Shown here: piece by piece, positions 7,451-17,930 of the stretch
How positions within the stretch are numbered: position 1 is the first letter of the stretch
Layout: each line of letters starts with the position of its first letter
Origin: Thermosynechococcus sp. HN-54
GTDB lineage: Bacteria; Cyanobacteriota; Cyanobacteriia; Thermosynechococcales; Thermosynechococcaceae
DNA: 64,000 nucleotides
NCBI RefSeq assembly: GCF_023650955.1
Contig: NZ_CP098039.1
Location: 186,001 to 250,000, forward strand
Direction of reading: 5' to 3'
Notes under the pieces: generated by a model
What the model was told of the DNA's origin: nothing
Database searches by the model: none
Seen by the model: the letters and a program-made list of their open reading frames with translations, nothing else
Position numbers and translations under genes: made by a program

Positions 7451-10351
7451 TTAGTTTCTATCGCTACCGCTGCCAAGACTACGACGTTTTGTCACTGTTT
7501 GGAAGGCGTAAATAATATCTCCTTCTTGCCATTGTTGGAAATCATCCAAGCGCACACCACATTCGTAGCCCGCCGCAACTTCGCGGACGTCGTCCTTCAT
7601 CCGTTTAAGCGAACTCAAGATGCCCGTGTGAATGACATTTTGCTGGCGCAGCACCCGCACTTTGCAGTTGCGCACGAGCTTGCCATTGAGGACATAACAA
7701 CCGGCCACAGCCCCTTTGCTGAGGGGGAAGATAGCTCGCACTTCAGCTTGACCCAGTTCTTCCTCAACCAGTTCGGGTTCCAGCATCCCCTCCATTGCCC
7801 CTTGAATATCATCGAGGAGCTTATAGATGATGTTGTATTCGCGAATATCAACGTTGTGCTGTTCTGCTGCCTGGCGTGCCCCTGAGGCAAGGGTAGTATT
7901 AAAGCCAATGATGACAGCACTACTAGCGGCGGCAAGGTCAACATCAGTTTCAGTAATTTCGCCGGGGGCAGCCAACAAGACTCGCAACTGTACTTGATCT
8001 TGAGGCAGTTGGTTGAGGGCCGCCAAAATCGCCTCGACGGAACCTTGAACGTCGGCTTTGAGAATGAGATTGAGTTCTTTGAGTTCCCCTTCGCGGGCTT
8101 GACTGGACAACGAGGTAAGGGAGACCCGTCGGGCGGCTGCGGCTTGGGCAAGGCGGGATTGGCGTTGGGCGGCAGCTCGCTCCTCCGCAAGGGCACGGGC
8201 GGCTTTTTCATCGCTGAGGACTTCAAATTCATCCCCGGCAGCAGGGACATCCGCCAGACCCAAGACTTCGACTGCAAAGGAGGGGGTTGCTGCCTCGACA
8301 CGCTGCCCGCGATCGTCAATCATGGCGCGAACTCGACCAAAACAGGCACCTGCCACCAGAATATCACCGACCCGCAGGGTACCGTTTTGTACCAGCAATG
8401 TGGCCACAGGTCCGCGTGCCCGATCCAAGTGGGCTTCAATGACGGTGCCTTTGGCGGGGCGATCGGGATTGGCGTAGAGATCCTCCACTTCAGCCACAAG
8501 CAGGATCATTTCTAGGAGCGTATCGAGATTTTGCTGTTGCAGGGCACTGACGGGCACCATAATCGTGTCGCCGCCCCACTCTTCGGGCACCAGACCGTAT
8601 TCAGTGAGTTCCTGCTTGACCCGCTCCGGTTGGGCAGACTCTTTGTCAATTTTGTTGATGGCGACAATGATCGGAACTTTGGCTGCTTTGGCGTGACTAA
8701 TGGCTTCAATGGTTTGGGGTTGTACCCCATCATCGGCAGCAACAACAAGAACGGCAATATCGGTGACCCGTGCCCCCCGTGCCCGCATAGCGGTAAAGGC
8801 TTCGTGACCGGGGGTATCGAGAAAGACCACCTGATGTTTCTCGCCGTTGTGTTCGACATCCACGTGGTAGGCGCCAATGTGTTGGGTGATACCGCCTGCT
8901 TCCCCTTGGGCAACCTTGGCATTGCGGATGGCATCGAGAAGGCTGGTTTTGCCATGATCCACGTGACCCATAATCGTAACCACGGGCGGACGCCGTTGCA
9001 GGTGATCGAGGTCGCTCGACTCCAGCATTTCGGTGACTTTTGTGGCCTCGGCTTTGTGCTGTGCCGTTTCCACCGTGATCCCTAATTCTTTGGCCACGAG
9101 TTCAATCGTTTCCACCTCAAGGGTTTGGTTGATGGTGGCAGCAATCCCCTTAAAGAAGAGAATTTTAATGATTTCCGCTTCGGGTCGACGCACTAAACTG
9201 GCCAACTCCTGCACTGACATCGGGCCTTCAATCGTAATGTGATCGGGCGGTGGTGCTTCGGCTGGCTCTTCGTGACGGCGATCGCGGTGGCGGGGTTGTT
9301 TTTTCTCGCTGCTTTTTTCGGTTTTCGCCGCTGGCGTGACGGGGCGGGCGGGACGAGGCGCCTTGGGCTTGGGTGGCCGTTGCAGTGATTGACTGACATC
9401 GACCGTTACTTGGTGTACCCCGACCAAACGGCTGGTGAGTTCGAGTTCTTCTTCTTCATCAATAACTTCTTCCCGCAACTTGACGACGCGGGAGGATTTC
9501 CGTTTGTTTTCCTCATCATCAAAGTCTTTGTGACGGTGGCGGTCTTTGATAACTTTGCTAACGGACTTGTCATCGAGTACCTCAACGGTCTCTATGACGG
9601 GCTTCGGTGGATTCGGTGGCCGCAGGACTGGGGGAATGGGTTTTGCTGGTGGCGGTTGTAGCTCCGGCATGGAGGGCTTGGGCGCTATTTCCGAAGGCTT
9701 GACGGGTGCAAGGGGAACTGCCCGCTGGACAATTTCAATGCGATCTTGACTGCTGGGTTTGGCGGGAGCGATCGCCACCTTTTCTTTTTTAGGGGGTTCC
9801 TTTAGCTCCTTGCGGGGCGGGGGAGCCGCAGCGACTTTTTCCACTTTCTTCGTGGGGCGGGCGGGCGGAGGGACTAAAGCAGGGGCTGGGCGCGGTGGTG
9901 TCGGTTCGGGTTTTGTGGGGGGTGTAGGGGGCTTGGGCGCCACAGGTTCCACTGGCTTCGTGGCAACAGGTTCAGGGGGAGTGGGTCGCGCAGGGGGTTG
10001 CGGCGGTTGGGGGCGAGCGGGAGGTTGTTGTAATTGAGGCTTGGGCGCTTCTGGCATCTCAGAGCGGGGTTGAGTGTGCACAGCAACAATCTGCTGTGTT
10101 TTTGGAGGGGCTGAGGCTTTCTTCACTGGAGGCGGTGTTTTTGAAACTTTACGGGGAGGGGCACTATGGGGTTGATAGGTTTTGGCAGCGTCGCGAATGC
10201 GATCGGCATCGGCATCGGAAATTGTGCTGCTGTGACTCTTATAGGCAATTCCCAACTGTTCACAGATCGCCAATAAATCTCGATTATCTAGGTTGAGTTC
10301 TTTTGATAGGTCATAAATGCGAACTTTACCAATGCTCATGCTGTCTCTCAA
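7451..10351 (-). CDS. infB: Translation initiation factor IF-2
   Basis: GTPase that brings initiator tRNA to the 30S ribosomal subunit and promotes subunit joining. The 966-residue protein has an N-terminal IF2_N module ([23 protein letters not shown]), then a very long low-complexity Pro/Lys/Ala-rich linker from about residue 55 to 390, as in cyanobacterial IF-2. The G domain begins near 460, with [23 protein letters not shown] and NKID all present. Domains II to IV follow, including the IF-2 signature [16 protein letters not shown]. The gene is followed by the transporter pair in the same direction and preceded by rimM, not by nusA. Confidence 0.98.
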   Translation of the reverse strand: MRDSMSIGKVRIYDLSKELNLDNRDLLAICEQLGIAYKSHSSTISDADADRIRDAAKTYQPHSAPPRKVSKTPPPVKKASAPPKTQQIVAVHTQPRSEMPEAPKPQLQQPPARPQPPQPPARPTPPEPVATKPVEPVAPKPPTPPTKPEPTPPRPAPALVPPPARPTKKVEKVAAAPPPRKELKEPPKKEKVAIAPAKPSSQDRIEIVQRAVPLAPVKPSEIAPKPSMPELQPPPAKPIPPVLRPPNPPKPVIETVEVLDDKSVSKVIKDRHRHKDFDDEENKRKSSRVVKLREEVIDEEEELELTSRLVGVHQVTVDVSQSLQRPPKPKAPRPARPVTPAAKTEKSSEKKQPRHRDRRHEEPAEAPPPDHITIEGPMSVQELASLVRRPEAEIIKILFFKGIAATINQTLEVETIELVAKELGITVETAQHKAEATKVTEMLESSDLDHLQRRPPVVTIMGHVDHGKTSLLDAIRNAKVAQGEAGGITQHIGAYHVDVEHNGEKHQVVFLDTPGHEAFTAMRARGARVTDIAVLVVAADDGVQPQTIEAISHAKAAKVPIIVAINKIDKESAQPERVKQELTEYGLVPEEWGGDTIMVPVSALQQQNLDTLLEMILLVAEVEDLYANPDRPAKGTVIEAHLDRARGPVATLLVQNGTLRVGDILVAGACFGRVRAMIDDRGQRVEAATPSFAVEVLGLADVPAAGDEFEVLSDEKAARALAEERAAAQRQSRLAQAAAARRVSLTSLSSQAREGELKELNLILKADVQGSVEAILAALNQLPQDQVQLRVLLAAPGEITETDVDLAAASSAVIIGFNTTLASGARQAAEQHNVDIREYNIIYKLLDDIQGAMEGMLEPELVEEELGQAEVRAIFPLSKGAVAGCYVLNGKLVRNCKVRVLRQQNVIHTGILSSLKRMKDDVREVAAGYECGVRLDDFQQWQEGDIIYAFQTVTKRRSLGSGSDRN

Positions 10352-10387
10352 AGGCTCTGAAATCTCTACGAAAGGGCAAACGGTAGG

Positions 10388-10401
10388 GCGATCGCGATCG
10401 C
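10388..10401. repeat. Two overlapping HIP1 octamers upstream of infB
   Basis: GCGATCGC at 10388-10395 and at 10394-10401. They lie in the 188-bp spacer between rimM and infB, about 40 bp upstream of the infB start. Confidence 0.9.
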
Positions 10402-10539
10402 TCAGGTAAAGGCTACCGTCAAGGTGGAATTAACGGGTTTTAAGGGATGGGTTGGGGCAACTCACTCAACAACAATCTCAAGAGTCGGGGCTAAAAAAAT
10501 AGAAGTATCCCTATTATTAACGATTTTGGTAGGGATTGA

Positions 10540-11091
10540 TCAGGGCAACAGCCCCAAGGGGGGATCAATTTCAATTCTTCGGGCTGCTAGATCAACCACC
10601 GGCACGATGGCTGGCACAAAGGGAATATACACCGATCGGGGGGCTTCTTGCGCTGGGTCGAGTAACTGCACTTCTAGTAAGTCATTGCCCGCATTGACCA
10701 AGCCCACCACTTCGCCAACCCTCTGACCTTGGTGATACACGGCGAGTCCAATCAAGTCCATGAGGTGGTATTCATTAGCCGCAAGGGGTGGGCGATCGCT
10801 GGCGGGGACTAAAATTTCTGCCCCCTTGAGCGCCTCCGCTGCGCTGCGATCGCTGACTTCCGCAAAGGTAACCACAAACTGTTCGGCACGGGGTAAAAAT
10901 CGCCCGCGCAAGAGCGTAACAGCATAGGGTTGGGGCTGCCGGGGCGATCGCAACCAACGAGAACCCGCCACTGTAAAGCGTTCGGGAAAATCACTCAAGG
11001 GCTTGACCTTGACCTCCCCCCGCAGGCCGTGGGCGCCGACAATTTGGCCAATACAGAGCCAGTCACTCGCCTCAGGGCAGGGGGTCACCAT
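10540..11091 (-). CDS. rimM: Ribosome maturation factor RimM
   Basis: Binds ribosomal protein uS19 and assists late folding of the 16S rRNA head domain in 30S assembly. The 183-residue protein shows the RimM start IGQIVGAHGLRGEVKVKPLSDFPERF near residue 14 and the PRC-barrel half with YHLMDLIGLAVYHQGQRVGEV near 107 and YIPFVPAIVPVVDLAARRIEID near 153. Its first 20 bp overlap the end of cobH in another frame, suggesting translational coupling. infB lies 188 bp downstream. Confidence 0.94.
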   Translation of the reverse strand: MVTPCPEASDWLCIGQIVGAHGLRGEVKVKPLSDFPERFTVAGSRWLRSPRQPQPYAVTLLRGRFLPRAEQFVVTFAEVSDRSAAEALKGAEILVPASDRPPLAANEYHLMDLIGLAVYHQGQRVGEVVGLVNAGNDLLEVQLLDPAQEAPRSVYIPFVPAIVPVVDLAARRIEIDPPLGLLP

Positions 11092-11689
11092 AGGCCGTCC
11101 AAGCTAACTTCAGTAAACCGTTCATAATGGCTGTGGCAACGCTCACACCCCCCTTGCAACCCTTAATGGAGATGTGGGGCACCCAAGACTTTTGCAGCCG
11201 ATCCAAAATGGGGGGGAGAAAATTGGGGGCAGCGTCAATAATTAAGGCAGGACGAATTTCCTGAGCTTCCACTAGGGTCAGTAGGGGTTCTAGGGCTGAA
11301 TGATCACTACTGAGGACAAAAATGGCTGTGGGATGGCGCCGTGCCAAGGTTTCAATGCCAAAGGCAATGCGAGACTTCTCCTGCTGCGGACGGGTAAAGG
11401 TTTCAGCACCGCAGTAGATGGGGTTGCCAAAGGTGTTTTGGGTGTAGGAGAGCACCCCCACCTGCACCATCGTGACATCGACCACAATCGGGGTATGAGC
11501 GGCAAGGGCAGCTACACCGGATTGCAGAGCCTGCTCTGAATAGACAATCAAATTCAGATATTCTAAATCCCCCGTCGCATAAATCACACGGCGCGTAATA
11601 TCGTACTGTGCTGGACTCAGGTTGTGCCCGGCCAGCAACTGGTCAATCAGCCGTAATTGCGCAACATCAGATTGGTGCCATTCCATCAA
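11072..11689 (-). CDS. cobH: Precorrin-8X methylmutase
   Basis: Moves the C-11 methyl group to C-12 of precorrin-8X, giving hydrogenobyrinic acid (or the cobalt form, cobyrinate, if acting as CbiC) in cobalamin synthesis. The 205-residue protein carries the family blocks RRVIYATGDLEYLNLIVYSE near 30, TPIVVDVTMVQVGV near 65, and the C-terminal VPHISIKGCKGGVSVATAIMN. The active-site His commonly found in RRVIHATGD is Tyr here (RRVIYATGD), a substitution worth noting; other His residues occur elsewhere. The gene overlaps rimM by 20 bp. CobK is encoded 6 kb away. Confidence 0.87.
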   Translation of the reverse strand: MMEWHQSDVAQLRLIDQLLAGHNLSPAQYDITRRVIYATGDLEYLNLIVYSEQALQSGVAALAAHTPIVVDVTMVQVGVLSYTQNTFGNPIYCGAETFTRPQQEKSRIAFGIETLARRHPTAIFVLSSDHSALEPLLTLVEAQEIRPALIIDAAPNFLPPILDRLQKSWVPHISIKGCKGGVSVATAIMNGLLKLAWTAYGDPLP

Positions 11690-11865
11690 CGGTGCCGCAA
11701 GGGAGTTAGGGAATAATCAATATAGCAACAAAGTTTCCGCCCCACTAGGCGAAAGTGACACCCTCTAGTGTACGGGGCGATCGCCCGATTTCATGCATAC
11801 TGTGGCGATCCACGATTTCAGCGAGACTGGTATGCTGGAAACAGCGTCCTTGAACTTGTGCCACT

Positions 11866-12357
11866 GTGTCTCAGATTCTCTGTCCTGTCCCGGCAGATCA
11901 ACGACCGATCAACGAATATCGTGACCTCAAAGCCTCTTGGTTTTTTGAATGGTCGAGTTGGCCGCGTCCGCGTTTTCAACGGCGTTTGCTACTGCTGTGG
12001 GGGATGGCTTGGCTGGTCAGTGGACCGGTGGCGATCGCCAGCTTTTCTCTGAAAGAGGCACCCATTCAGACGTTCTTGGCCGGTGCCCTAGGCGCCAATT
12101 TCCTGCTGTTACTCATTCTCCTGCGCCTTGTGTTGGGTTGGGCCTACGTCGGCGATCGCCTGCAACGTCCCACCGTGGTCTATGAAGAAACGGGCTGGTA
12201 TGACGGTCAAGAGTGGCAAAAACCCGAAGCTGAATTGGCCCAAGATCGCCTGATCTATACCTACGAGTTGCGCCCGATTTTGCAACGGTTACAGATGACC
12301 CTTTTGGCGCTTGTGATCTTTTCGTTGGGACTGGCCCTTTCTTGGGCACTCCTGTAG
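11866..12357 (+). CDS. Ycf36/CGLD27-family membrane protein (DUF1230)
   Basis: A 163-residue protein of the Ycf36 family, conserved in cyanobacteria, red-algal plastids and green plants (CGLD27). In the green lineage the family is linked to photosynthetic or iron homeostasis but has no settled biochemical role. The sequence has the family N-terminus CPVPADQRPINEYRDLKASWFF, two membrane spans around residues 43-60 and 70-92, the WAYVGDRLQRPTVVYEETGWYDGQ block near 95, and a terminal hydrophobic segment. A GTG start is used; no strong ribosome site is visible. It is divergent from cobH. Confidence 0.85.
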   Translation: MSQILCPVPADQRPINEYRDLKASWFFEWSSWPRPRFQRRLLLLWGMAWLVSGPVAIASFSLKEAPIQTFLAGALGANFLLLLILLRLVLGWAYVGDRLQRPTVVYEETGWYDGQEWQKPEAELAQDRLIYTYELRPILQRLQMTLLALVIFSLGLALSWALL

Positions 12358-12388
12358 CTGTTGCTGATATTGTTGCTCATTTACCCGC

Positions 12389-13348
12389 ATGACCGAACCT
12401 ATGTCCAAACGCACCCAAGCCCCTGCCCTCGATATTTGCTTACTGCGGGAAGGGATTGTTGAGTCGCGCCATCATGCCCATGCCGTTGTCTGTGATGTCC
12501 GAGGTCGAATTCTTGCCCTTGCGGGAAATGCTGAAACCGCTGCGTTTATTCGCTCTGCCCTCAAGCCCTTTCAAGCCTTGGCAGTGACCACCACGGGAAC
12601 GATGGAGCGGTTTGATTTGAGCGATCGCGACCTTGCGATTATCTGTAGCTCTCACCAAGGCCGTATTGAGCAAGTCCGCCAAGTCTTTAACATCCTCTGG
12701 CGTGCCGATGTGGATCCCACCGCTTTGCAATGTCCCGTTCCCCCCGGCCGTCAAGGGGCACTTCAGCACAACTGTTCGGGTAAACACGCGGGAATGCTGG
12801 CGGTTTGTCAACAGCGCAATTGGCCATTGGCAAGTTATCTCCACAAAAATCACCCCGTCCAGACCTTAATCCTCTCGAAGGTGGCGGAACTGCTGAAGAT
12901 GCCAGCGGCCGAGTTTATCTGTGCCCACGACGACTGTGGGGCGCCCACGTACTTGATGCAACTGGTGCAGATGGCTACCCTTTACGGCCAACTGGCCTCG
13001 GGCAATGACTGGGCAATGGAGCGCGTCGTTCGTGCCATGACCCATCACCCTGATTTTGTTGCCGGTCCTGGTGCCTTTGATAGCGAGCTGATGCGCCTTA
13101 CGGAGGGGGAAATCCTCAGTAAGTCCGGGGCTGAGGGGATTCAGTGTGTAGGTCGTGTCGGTGAAGGGATGGGATTGGCAATTAAAGTCAGTGATGGTGC
13201 TAAGCGTGCTAAATATGCCGTTGCCATTCAACTATTGAAGCAACTGGGCTGGATTACTCCCAGTGTGGCGGAAGCCTTGGGAGAGCAGTTTCTGATTCCC
13301 AACCAATTTACCCGTCTCGAGGTGAATGGTGAACTGACCTTTGCCTAG
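12389..13348 (+). CDS. Asparaginase family protein
   Basis: A 319-residue protein of the bacterial AsnA-II type (PF06089), related to Rhizobium etli asparaginase, expected to hydrolyse L-asparagine to aspartate and ammonia. Recognisable blocks are SRHHAHAVVCDVRG near 27, FIRSALKPFQALA near 50, the ICSSHQGRIEQVR block near 88, LQHNCSGKHAGMLAVC near 127 and MTHHPDFVAGPGAFDSELMR near 220. A second ATG four codons in (12401) could also serve as start. It is 31 bp after the Ycf36-like gene and precedes mtnA. Confidence 0.88.
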   Translation: MTEPMSKRTQAPALDICLLREGIVESRHHAHAVVCDVRGRILALAGNAETAAFIRSALKPFQALAVTTTGTMERFDLSDRDLAIICSSHQGRIEQVRQVFNILWRADVDPTALQCPVPPGRQGALQHNCSGKHAGMLAVCQQRNWPLASYLHKNHPVQTLILSKVAELLKMPAAEFICAHDDCGAPTYLMQLVQMATLYGQLASGNDWAMERVVRAMTHHPDFVAGPGAFDSELMRLTEGEILSKSGAEGIQCVGRVGEGMGLAIKVSDGAKRAKYAVAIQLLKQLGWITPSVAEALGEQFLIPNQFTRLEVNGELTFA

Positions 13349-13425
13349 GGGGCTAAATTCTAGCCTGAATAGGCTCTCCCTTGGGTTATGATTTGTATTC
13401 AATTTTAGTGAGCACGGAGGCTGTT

Positions 13426-14496
13426 GTGGCTGTTACGGCAAATATTGGTATTGGAACGATCTTTCCCGTGGTGTGGGCGGGCGATCGCGTGCAATTAATT
13501 GATCAAACCCGCTTGCCAGAGCAGTATGAACTTAGGGACATCACCACCGCAGCAGAGATGGCCACCGCCATTCGGACGATGATTGTACGGGGTGCACCAG
13601 CGATTGGTGTAGCAGCAGCTTTTGGTATGGTTTTAGGGGCACGGGAATACAGGGGGAGCGATCGCGAGGGGTTCTTGGCACACCTTGAAAAGGTTGCCTC
13701 AGAATTGCGGCAAACCCGCCCAACAGCCGTGAATTTATTTTGGGCCATCGATCGCATGCTAGCAGCAGCCCAACAGCCCACAGCCACTGTTGAGGAACTC
13801 CAGAACCACCTTCTAGAAACCGCCCAAACCATTGCCCGTGAAGATGTGCAAACCTGTCAAGCCATTGGTGCAAATGGTCTTCATGTCCTGCCGAAAACCC
13901 CTGAGAAATTACGCCTGCTTACCCACTGCAATGCCGGGGCCCTAGCAACGGCGGGCTATGGCACTGCCCTAGGAGTGGTGCGTGCGGCTTGGGCAGCGGG
14001 TCGCTTAGAGCGGGTCTATGCCGATGAAACCCGTCCCCGCCTTCAAGGGGCTAAGTTAACCGCTTGGGAATGTGTCCAAGAGGGCATTCCCGTCACCGTG
14101 CTTGCCGATACGATGGCGGCGCACTGTATGCAGCGGGGGATGATTGATGCGGTGGTGGTGGGTGCCGATCGCATTGCCCTGAATGGCGATACCGCCAACA
14201 AAATCGGTACCTACAGCGTTGCCCTAGCCGCCAAAGCCCACAACATTCCCTTCTTTGTCGCCGCACCCCTTTCAACAATTGACACCAAAATTGCCACTGG
14301 AGCGGAAATTCCCATTGAGGAGCGACACCCCCAAGAAATTTATCAGGTGGGGTTTAGCCGCATTACCCCTGCTGGGGTAGATTTTTACAATCCTGCCTTT
14401 GATGTTACCCCTGCCCATTTAATTAGTGGCATTATCACAGAGCTAGGGGTTTTTGCTCCCGCTGACCTCGCACGGGGTATTGGCGCAGCAGGTTAA
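13426..14496 (+). CDS. mtnA: S-methyl-5-thioribose-1-phosphate isomerase
   Basis: Isomerises methylthioribose-1-phosphate to methylthioribulose-1-phosphate in the methionine salvage pathway. I chose the GTG at 13426 because GGAGG lies 5 nt upstream (13416-13420), while a -10-like TATGAT at 13387-13392 falls inside any longer reading. This gives 356 residues, normal for the family. Hallmarks include [19 protein letters not shown] near 48, [19 protein letters not shown] near 165, [15 protein letters not shown] near 200, and [20 protein letters not shown] near 240 with the catalytic Asp. Its stop shares bases with the converging gene at 14493. Confidence 0.94.
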   Translation: MAVTANIGIGTIFPVVWAGDRVQLIDQTRLPEQYELRDITTAAEMATAIRTMIVRGAPAIGVAAAFGMVLGAREYRGSDREGFLAHLEKVASELRQTRPTAVNLFWAIDRMLAAAQQPTATVEELQNHLLETAQTIAREDVQTCQAIGANGLHVLPKTPEKLRLLTHCNAGALATAGYGTALGVVRAAWAAGRLERVYADETRPRLQGAKLTAWECVQEGIPVTVLADTMAAHCMQRGMIDAVVVGADRIALNGDTANKIGTYSVALAAKAHNIPFFVAAPLSTIDTKIATGAEIPIEERHPQEIYQVGFSRITPAGVDFYNPAFDVTPAHLISGIITELGVFAPADLARGIGAAG

Positions 14497-14840
14497 CGGC
14501 GGCAGACCGCACGGGCAATATCACCCGCTATCGTCCCGGCAGGATAGCTTTTGGTTCCCGTCCAATCCCAGCCGTAATAATCACTCTTAACATCGTAGGG
14601 ATTACAGGAGGCCGTTGCCCGATGCCAGTAATCGTCGCCAAGGGTTGAGAGGCTAAAATCCACTTGGATAATGCCATTGCTGTTTCTATAAAAGCGACGG
14701 GAATCCATATCCACAGTGTAAACACGACCTTTACTGTCGCGAGCCACTTGCACTTCCATTTCTGCTAAAACAGGGGGGGCGATCGCCAGACCAAGGCTCA
14801 ACGTTGCTGCCCCCACAAAAGCAACAGATGTACGAGACAT
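14493..14840 (-). CDS. Secreted protein of unknown function
   Basis: A 115-residue exported protein that I cannot assign to a named family. Residues 1-26 form a clear signal peptide with cleavage after VLAEM or VLA. The mature part has two cysteines (TASCNPYDV and ARAVCRR) and aromatic-rich strands ([27 protein letters not shown]), typical of small periplasmic beta proteins. Short secreted proteins with similar spacing of WDWTG are common in cyanobacteria. The stop TAA lies within the TTAA shared with mtnA, so the two genes converge with a 4-bp overlap. Confidence 0.72.
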   Translation of the reverse strand: MSRTSVAFVGAATLSLGLAIAPPVLAEMEVQVARDSKGRVYTVDMDSRRFYRNSNGIIQVDFSLSTLGDDYWHRATASCNPYDVKSDYYGWDWTGTKSYPAGTIAGDIARAVCRR

Positions 14841-14933
14841 CGTTTTAAAACCTCATTTATCTTGTTGTGTCGCCATCCTAGCAACTGTGCTAGAAAATCG
14901 TTATTCCCAATTCAAAAAGCTTTATAGATAAAG

Positions 14934-15239
14934 ATGATTTCCTCGCCATCCTCCTTAAGCACAACCGACCTCAACGCCCTCGCCGAACGCATTCGTATGG
15001 CGGCTGCCCAAGCGAATGGAGATGTTCATGCTCTTTTAGCCCTGCTGCGGCTTTTGGAGCAATTGCATCGCGAAATTTGTGACAATCGGTTTCAGGCGGC
15101 TTTGCCCACCAACCGCCAAGCTCTGTATAAACTCCTGCGGGATATTGAAACCAATGGCGGCTGGCCCTATATTCCCCGCAAACGCCTAGAGTCCTTTTTG
15201 GGGGCGATTCAAGAGGAATCCCATCAGCATGAATGTTGA
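14934..15239 (+). CDS. Small helical protein upstream of SpoIIM-family gene
   Basis: A 101-residue soluble protein of unknown function. It is predicted to be almost wholly helical, with heptad-like stretches such as LNALAERIRMAAAQ and LLALLRLLEQLHREICD, then a conserved-looking NGGWPYIPRKRLESFL near residue 78. Its last 11 bp overlap the start of the SpoIIM-family gene, so the two are very probably translated together and may work together. No enzymatic motif is visible. Confidence 0.7.
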   Translation: MISSPSSLSTTDLNALAERIRMAAAQANGDVHALLALLRLLEQLHREICDNRFQAALPTNRQALYKLLRDIETNGGWPYIPRKRLESFLGAIQEESHQHEC

Positions 15240-16206
15240 ACGCTGGCTGATCCGCCAAGAGCCACAATGGCTAGAGCTGGAGCAACTCCTCAACCGTGCG
15301 GAGACGGAGGGGATTCAGAGGTTATCCGCCGCTGAAATTTGCCGCCTCAGTCAGTTGTACCGCCTTGTCAGTGCCGATTTAGCACGGGCAAAAACGCGCC
15401 GCTTGGGCAGCAGCATCGTCAACTATTTGCAGGGTCTCACCTTGCGGAGCTACAGCCAAGTCTATCAGGGTCAGCGCTCCCAAGATTGGCGCAAGGTCTG
15501 GTGGTTTTTCCAGGGGGGTTTCCCGGCAGTTGTCCAGCAAACATGGGTCTATACGGCCTTTGCTTTGGGGGTGTTTCTGGTGGCGGCTGCGATTGCTTGG
15601 TGGTATGCTTGGCGCGATCGCCCGTTTTTGGAACTGCTGGTGCCCGCAGACATCCTTTCCCTTGTGGAAGAGGAGGGCAAGCTATGGATGGGATCGATCG
15701 TGGGGGTTGAACCCTTGGCCTCTAGTGCCATTATGACCAATAACCTGAGTGTTGCCTTTGCAATGTTAGCGGGAGGCATTCTTGGGGGACTAGGAACGCT
15801 TTATATCCTCTGGAACAACGGTCTGCACATCGGAGCAATCGCTGCCCTTGTGGCGCAAAACAACCTAGAGTATCCCTTTTGGGCCTTTGTCAGTCCCCAT
15901 GGTGCTTTGGAGTTGCCCGCCATTTTTCTAGCCGGTGCTGCGGGTCTATTGCTGGGGCAGGCGATTCTCTTGCCGGGGCGATACCCCCGCTTTAGGGCTT
16001 TGAAACGCAATGGTGCCTTAGCCGCGCAACTGATGTTTGGGATTGTCCCGCTCTTGGTGATTGCGGGTATTATTGAGGGGTTTTGGTCGCCCAATCCGTT
16101 AATTCCCAACAGTGTGAAGTATCTTTCTGGTCTAGGCTTGTTTGCTGCTTTAGGGTTTTATTTGGCTTGGCCTCTAGAGCGATCGCCCACGGGTGAGGGA
16201 AAATAG
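15229..16206 (+). CDS. Stage II sporulation protein M (SpoIIM/DUF95) family
   Basis: A 325-residue membrane protein of the SpoIIM family. In Bacillus SpoIIM works with SpoIIP and SpoIID in peptidoglycan remodelling; cyanobacteria do not sporulate, so a role in envelope remodelling is only inferred. The N-terminal 100 residues are soluble and helical (RLSQLYRLVSADLARAK is the usual family start). Membrane spans follow around 103-125, 175-205, 215-235, 240-255, 270-290 and 300-318, and NNLSVAFAMLAGGILGGLGTLY is the core signature. It overlaps the 101-residue gene upstream by 11 bp and ends 41 bp before ilvD. Confidence 0.85.
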   Translation: MNVERWLIRQEPQWLELEQLLNRAETEGIQRLSAAEICRLSQLYRLVSADLARAKTRRLGSSIVNYLQGLTLRSYSQVYQGQRSQDWRKVWWFFQGGFPAVVQQTWVYTAFALGVFLVAAAIAWWYAWRDRPFLELLVPADILSLVEEEGKLWMGSIVGVEPLASSAIMTNNLSVAFAMLAGGILGGLGTLYILWNNGLHIGAIAALVAQNNLEYPFWAFVSPHGALELPAIFLAGAAGLLLGQAILLPGRYPRFRALKRNGALAAQLMFGIVPLLVIAGIIEGFWSPNPLIPNSVKYLSGLGLFAALGFYLAWPLERSPTGEGK

Positions 16207-16247
16207 AAGAATGCTTTATTGACGTTTAGGCCGATCGCGAGAACACT

Positions 16248-17930
16248 ATGGCAGAAAACTGGCGCAGTCGCATCATCACAGAAGGCATTCAACGCACCCC
16301 CAACCGTGCGATGTTGCGAGCCGTTGGCTTTAGGGATGAGGATTTCAACAAGCCCATTGTTGGGGTGGCCAGTGCCCACAGTACGATTACCCCTTGCAAT
16401 ATGGGGATTGCCGCCCTTGCCAGTCGCGCCGAAGCAGGCATTCGGGCAGCGGGGGGGATGCCGCAGTTGTTTGGCACAATTACGGTCAGCGATGGGATTT
16501 CCATGGGCACGGAGGGGATGAAATACTCCTTGGTCTCGCGGGATGTGATTGCTGATTCGATTGAGACCGCCTGTAATGCCCAAAGTATGGATGGGGTGCT
16601 GGCGATCGGTGGCTGCGACAAAAATATGCCCGGCGCGATGATTGCCATGGCACGGATGAACATTCCCGCCATTTTTGTCTATGGGGGCACGATTAAGCCT
16701 GGTCATTGGCAGGGTCAAGACCTTACGGTTGTTAGCGCCTTTGAAGCGGTGGGTCAGTTTAGTGCCGGCAAAATGGATGAGGCGACGCTCCATGCCATCG
16801 AGCACCATGCTTGTCCGGGGGCGGGTTCCTGTGGTGGCATGTTTACCGCAAACACCATGTCCTCAGCTTTTGAAGCCATGGGCATGAGCCTGATGTACTC
16901 CTCAACAATGACGGCAGAGGATGCTGAAAAGGCTGACAATACAGAGCTAGCGGGCAAGGTGCTGGTGGAGGCGATTCGCAAGAATATTCGACCGCGCGAT
17001 ATTATCACCCGCAAATCCATTGAAAATGCCCTCAGTGTGATTATGGCGATCGGTGGCTCGACGAATGCCGTGCTGCACTTTCTGGCGATCGCCCACAGTG
17101 CCGAGGTACCTCTCACCATTGATGACTTTGAAACCATTCGCCAACGGGTGCCCGTTCTCTGCGACCTCAAGCCCTCCGGTAAATACGTCACCGCCGATCT
17201 ACATCAGGCAGGGGGTATTCCCCAAGTGATGAAAATACTCCTCAATGCCGGCTTGCTCCACGGGGATTGCCTGACAATTACGGGGGAAACCATTGCCGAG
17301 CGGCTGCGGGATGTGCCCGATACCCCTGACCCCAAGCAAGATGTGATTCGTCCTTTCGATCAGCCCTTGTATGCCACGGGTCACCTGACCATTCTCAAGG
17401 GCAATTTAGCCAGTGAGGGGGCTGTGGCCAAAATCTCCGGGGTGAAAAATCCCCAAATTACTGGGCCGGCTCGCGTCTTTGACTCCGAGGAAGCCTGTCT
17501 TGATGCCATTCTTGCCGGCAAGATCAATCCCGGCGATGTCATTGTCATTCGCTATGAAGGCCCTGTGGGTGGTCCGGGGATGCGGGAAATGCTGGCTCCC
17601 ACCTCTGCTATTATTGGTGCCGGTTTAGGGGATAGCGTCGGCCTCATTACCGATGGTCGCTTCTCTGGTGGGACCTATGGCATGGTCGTGGGTCACGTGG
17701 CTCCGGAGGCGGCGGTGGGTGGGACAATCGCCCTTGTGGAGGAGGGAGACTCGATCACCATTGATGCCCACCAGCGGCTGCTGCAACTGAATGTCAGTGA
17801 GGAAGAATTGGCGGCGCGGCGGGCTAAATGGCAGCCCCCTGCTCCCCGCTATACCCGTGGGGTATTGGCCAAATATGCCAAATTGGTGTCTTCTAGTAGC
17901 CTTGGGGCGGTGACTGATCGCTTTGTCTAG
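16248..17930 (+). CDS. ilvD: Dihydroxy-acid dehydratase
   Basis: Iron-sulfur enzyme that dehydrates dihydroxy-isovalerate and dihydroxy-methylvalerate in valine and isoleucine synthesis. The 560-residue protein has the IlvD signatures: cluster cysteines in [11 protein letters not shown] near 50, [16 protein letters not shown] near 122, and [22 protein letters not shown] near 193, then [24 protein letters not shown] near 465. The start [23 protein letters not shown] is typical of cyanobacterial IlvD. Its 3' end overlaps the converging cobK by 38 bp. Confidence 0.97.
   Translation: MAENWRSRIITEGIQRTPNRAMLRAVGFRDEDFNKPIVGVASAHSTITPCNMGIAALASRAEAGIRAAGGMPQLFGTITVSDGISMGTEGMKYSLVSRDVIADSIETACNAQSMDGVLAIGGCDKNMPGAMIAMARMNIPAIFVYGGTIKPGHWQGQDLTVVSAFEAVGQFSAGKMDEATLHAIEHHACPGAGSCGGMFTANTMSSAFEAMGMSLMYSSTMTAEDAEKADNTELAGKVLVEAIRKNIRPRDIITRKSIENALSVIMAIGGSTNAVLHFLAIAHSAEVPLTIDDFETIRQRVPVLCDLKPSGKYVTADLHQAGGIPQVMKILLNAGLLHGDCLTITGETIAERLRDVPDTPDPKQDVIRPFDQPLYATGHLTILKGNLASEGAVAKISGVKNPQITGPARVFDSEEACLDAILAGKINPGDVIVIRYEGPVGGPGMREMLAPTSAIIGAGLGDSVGLITDGRFSGGTYGMVVGHVAPEAAVGGTIALVEEGDSITIDAHQRLLQLNVSEEELAARRAKWQPPAPRYTRGVLAKYAKLVSSSSLGAVTDRFV

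Noticed and set aside
13381-13425. Longer mtnA start (TTG at 13381)
   Set aside because: A -10-like TATGAT lies within it, and the GTG at 13426 has GGAGG at 5 nt.
16158-16808. 216-codon minus-strand frame opposite ilvD
   Set aside because: Shadow of ilvD; low-complexity composition rich in His/Gly/Asn and no ribosome site.
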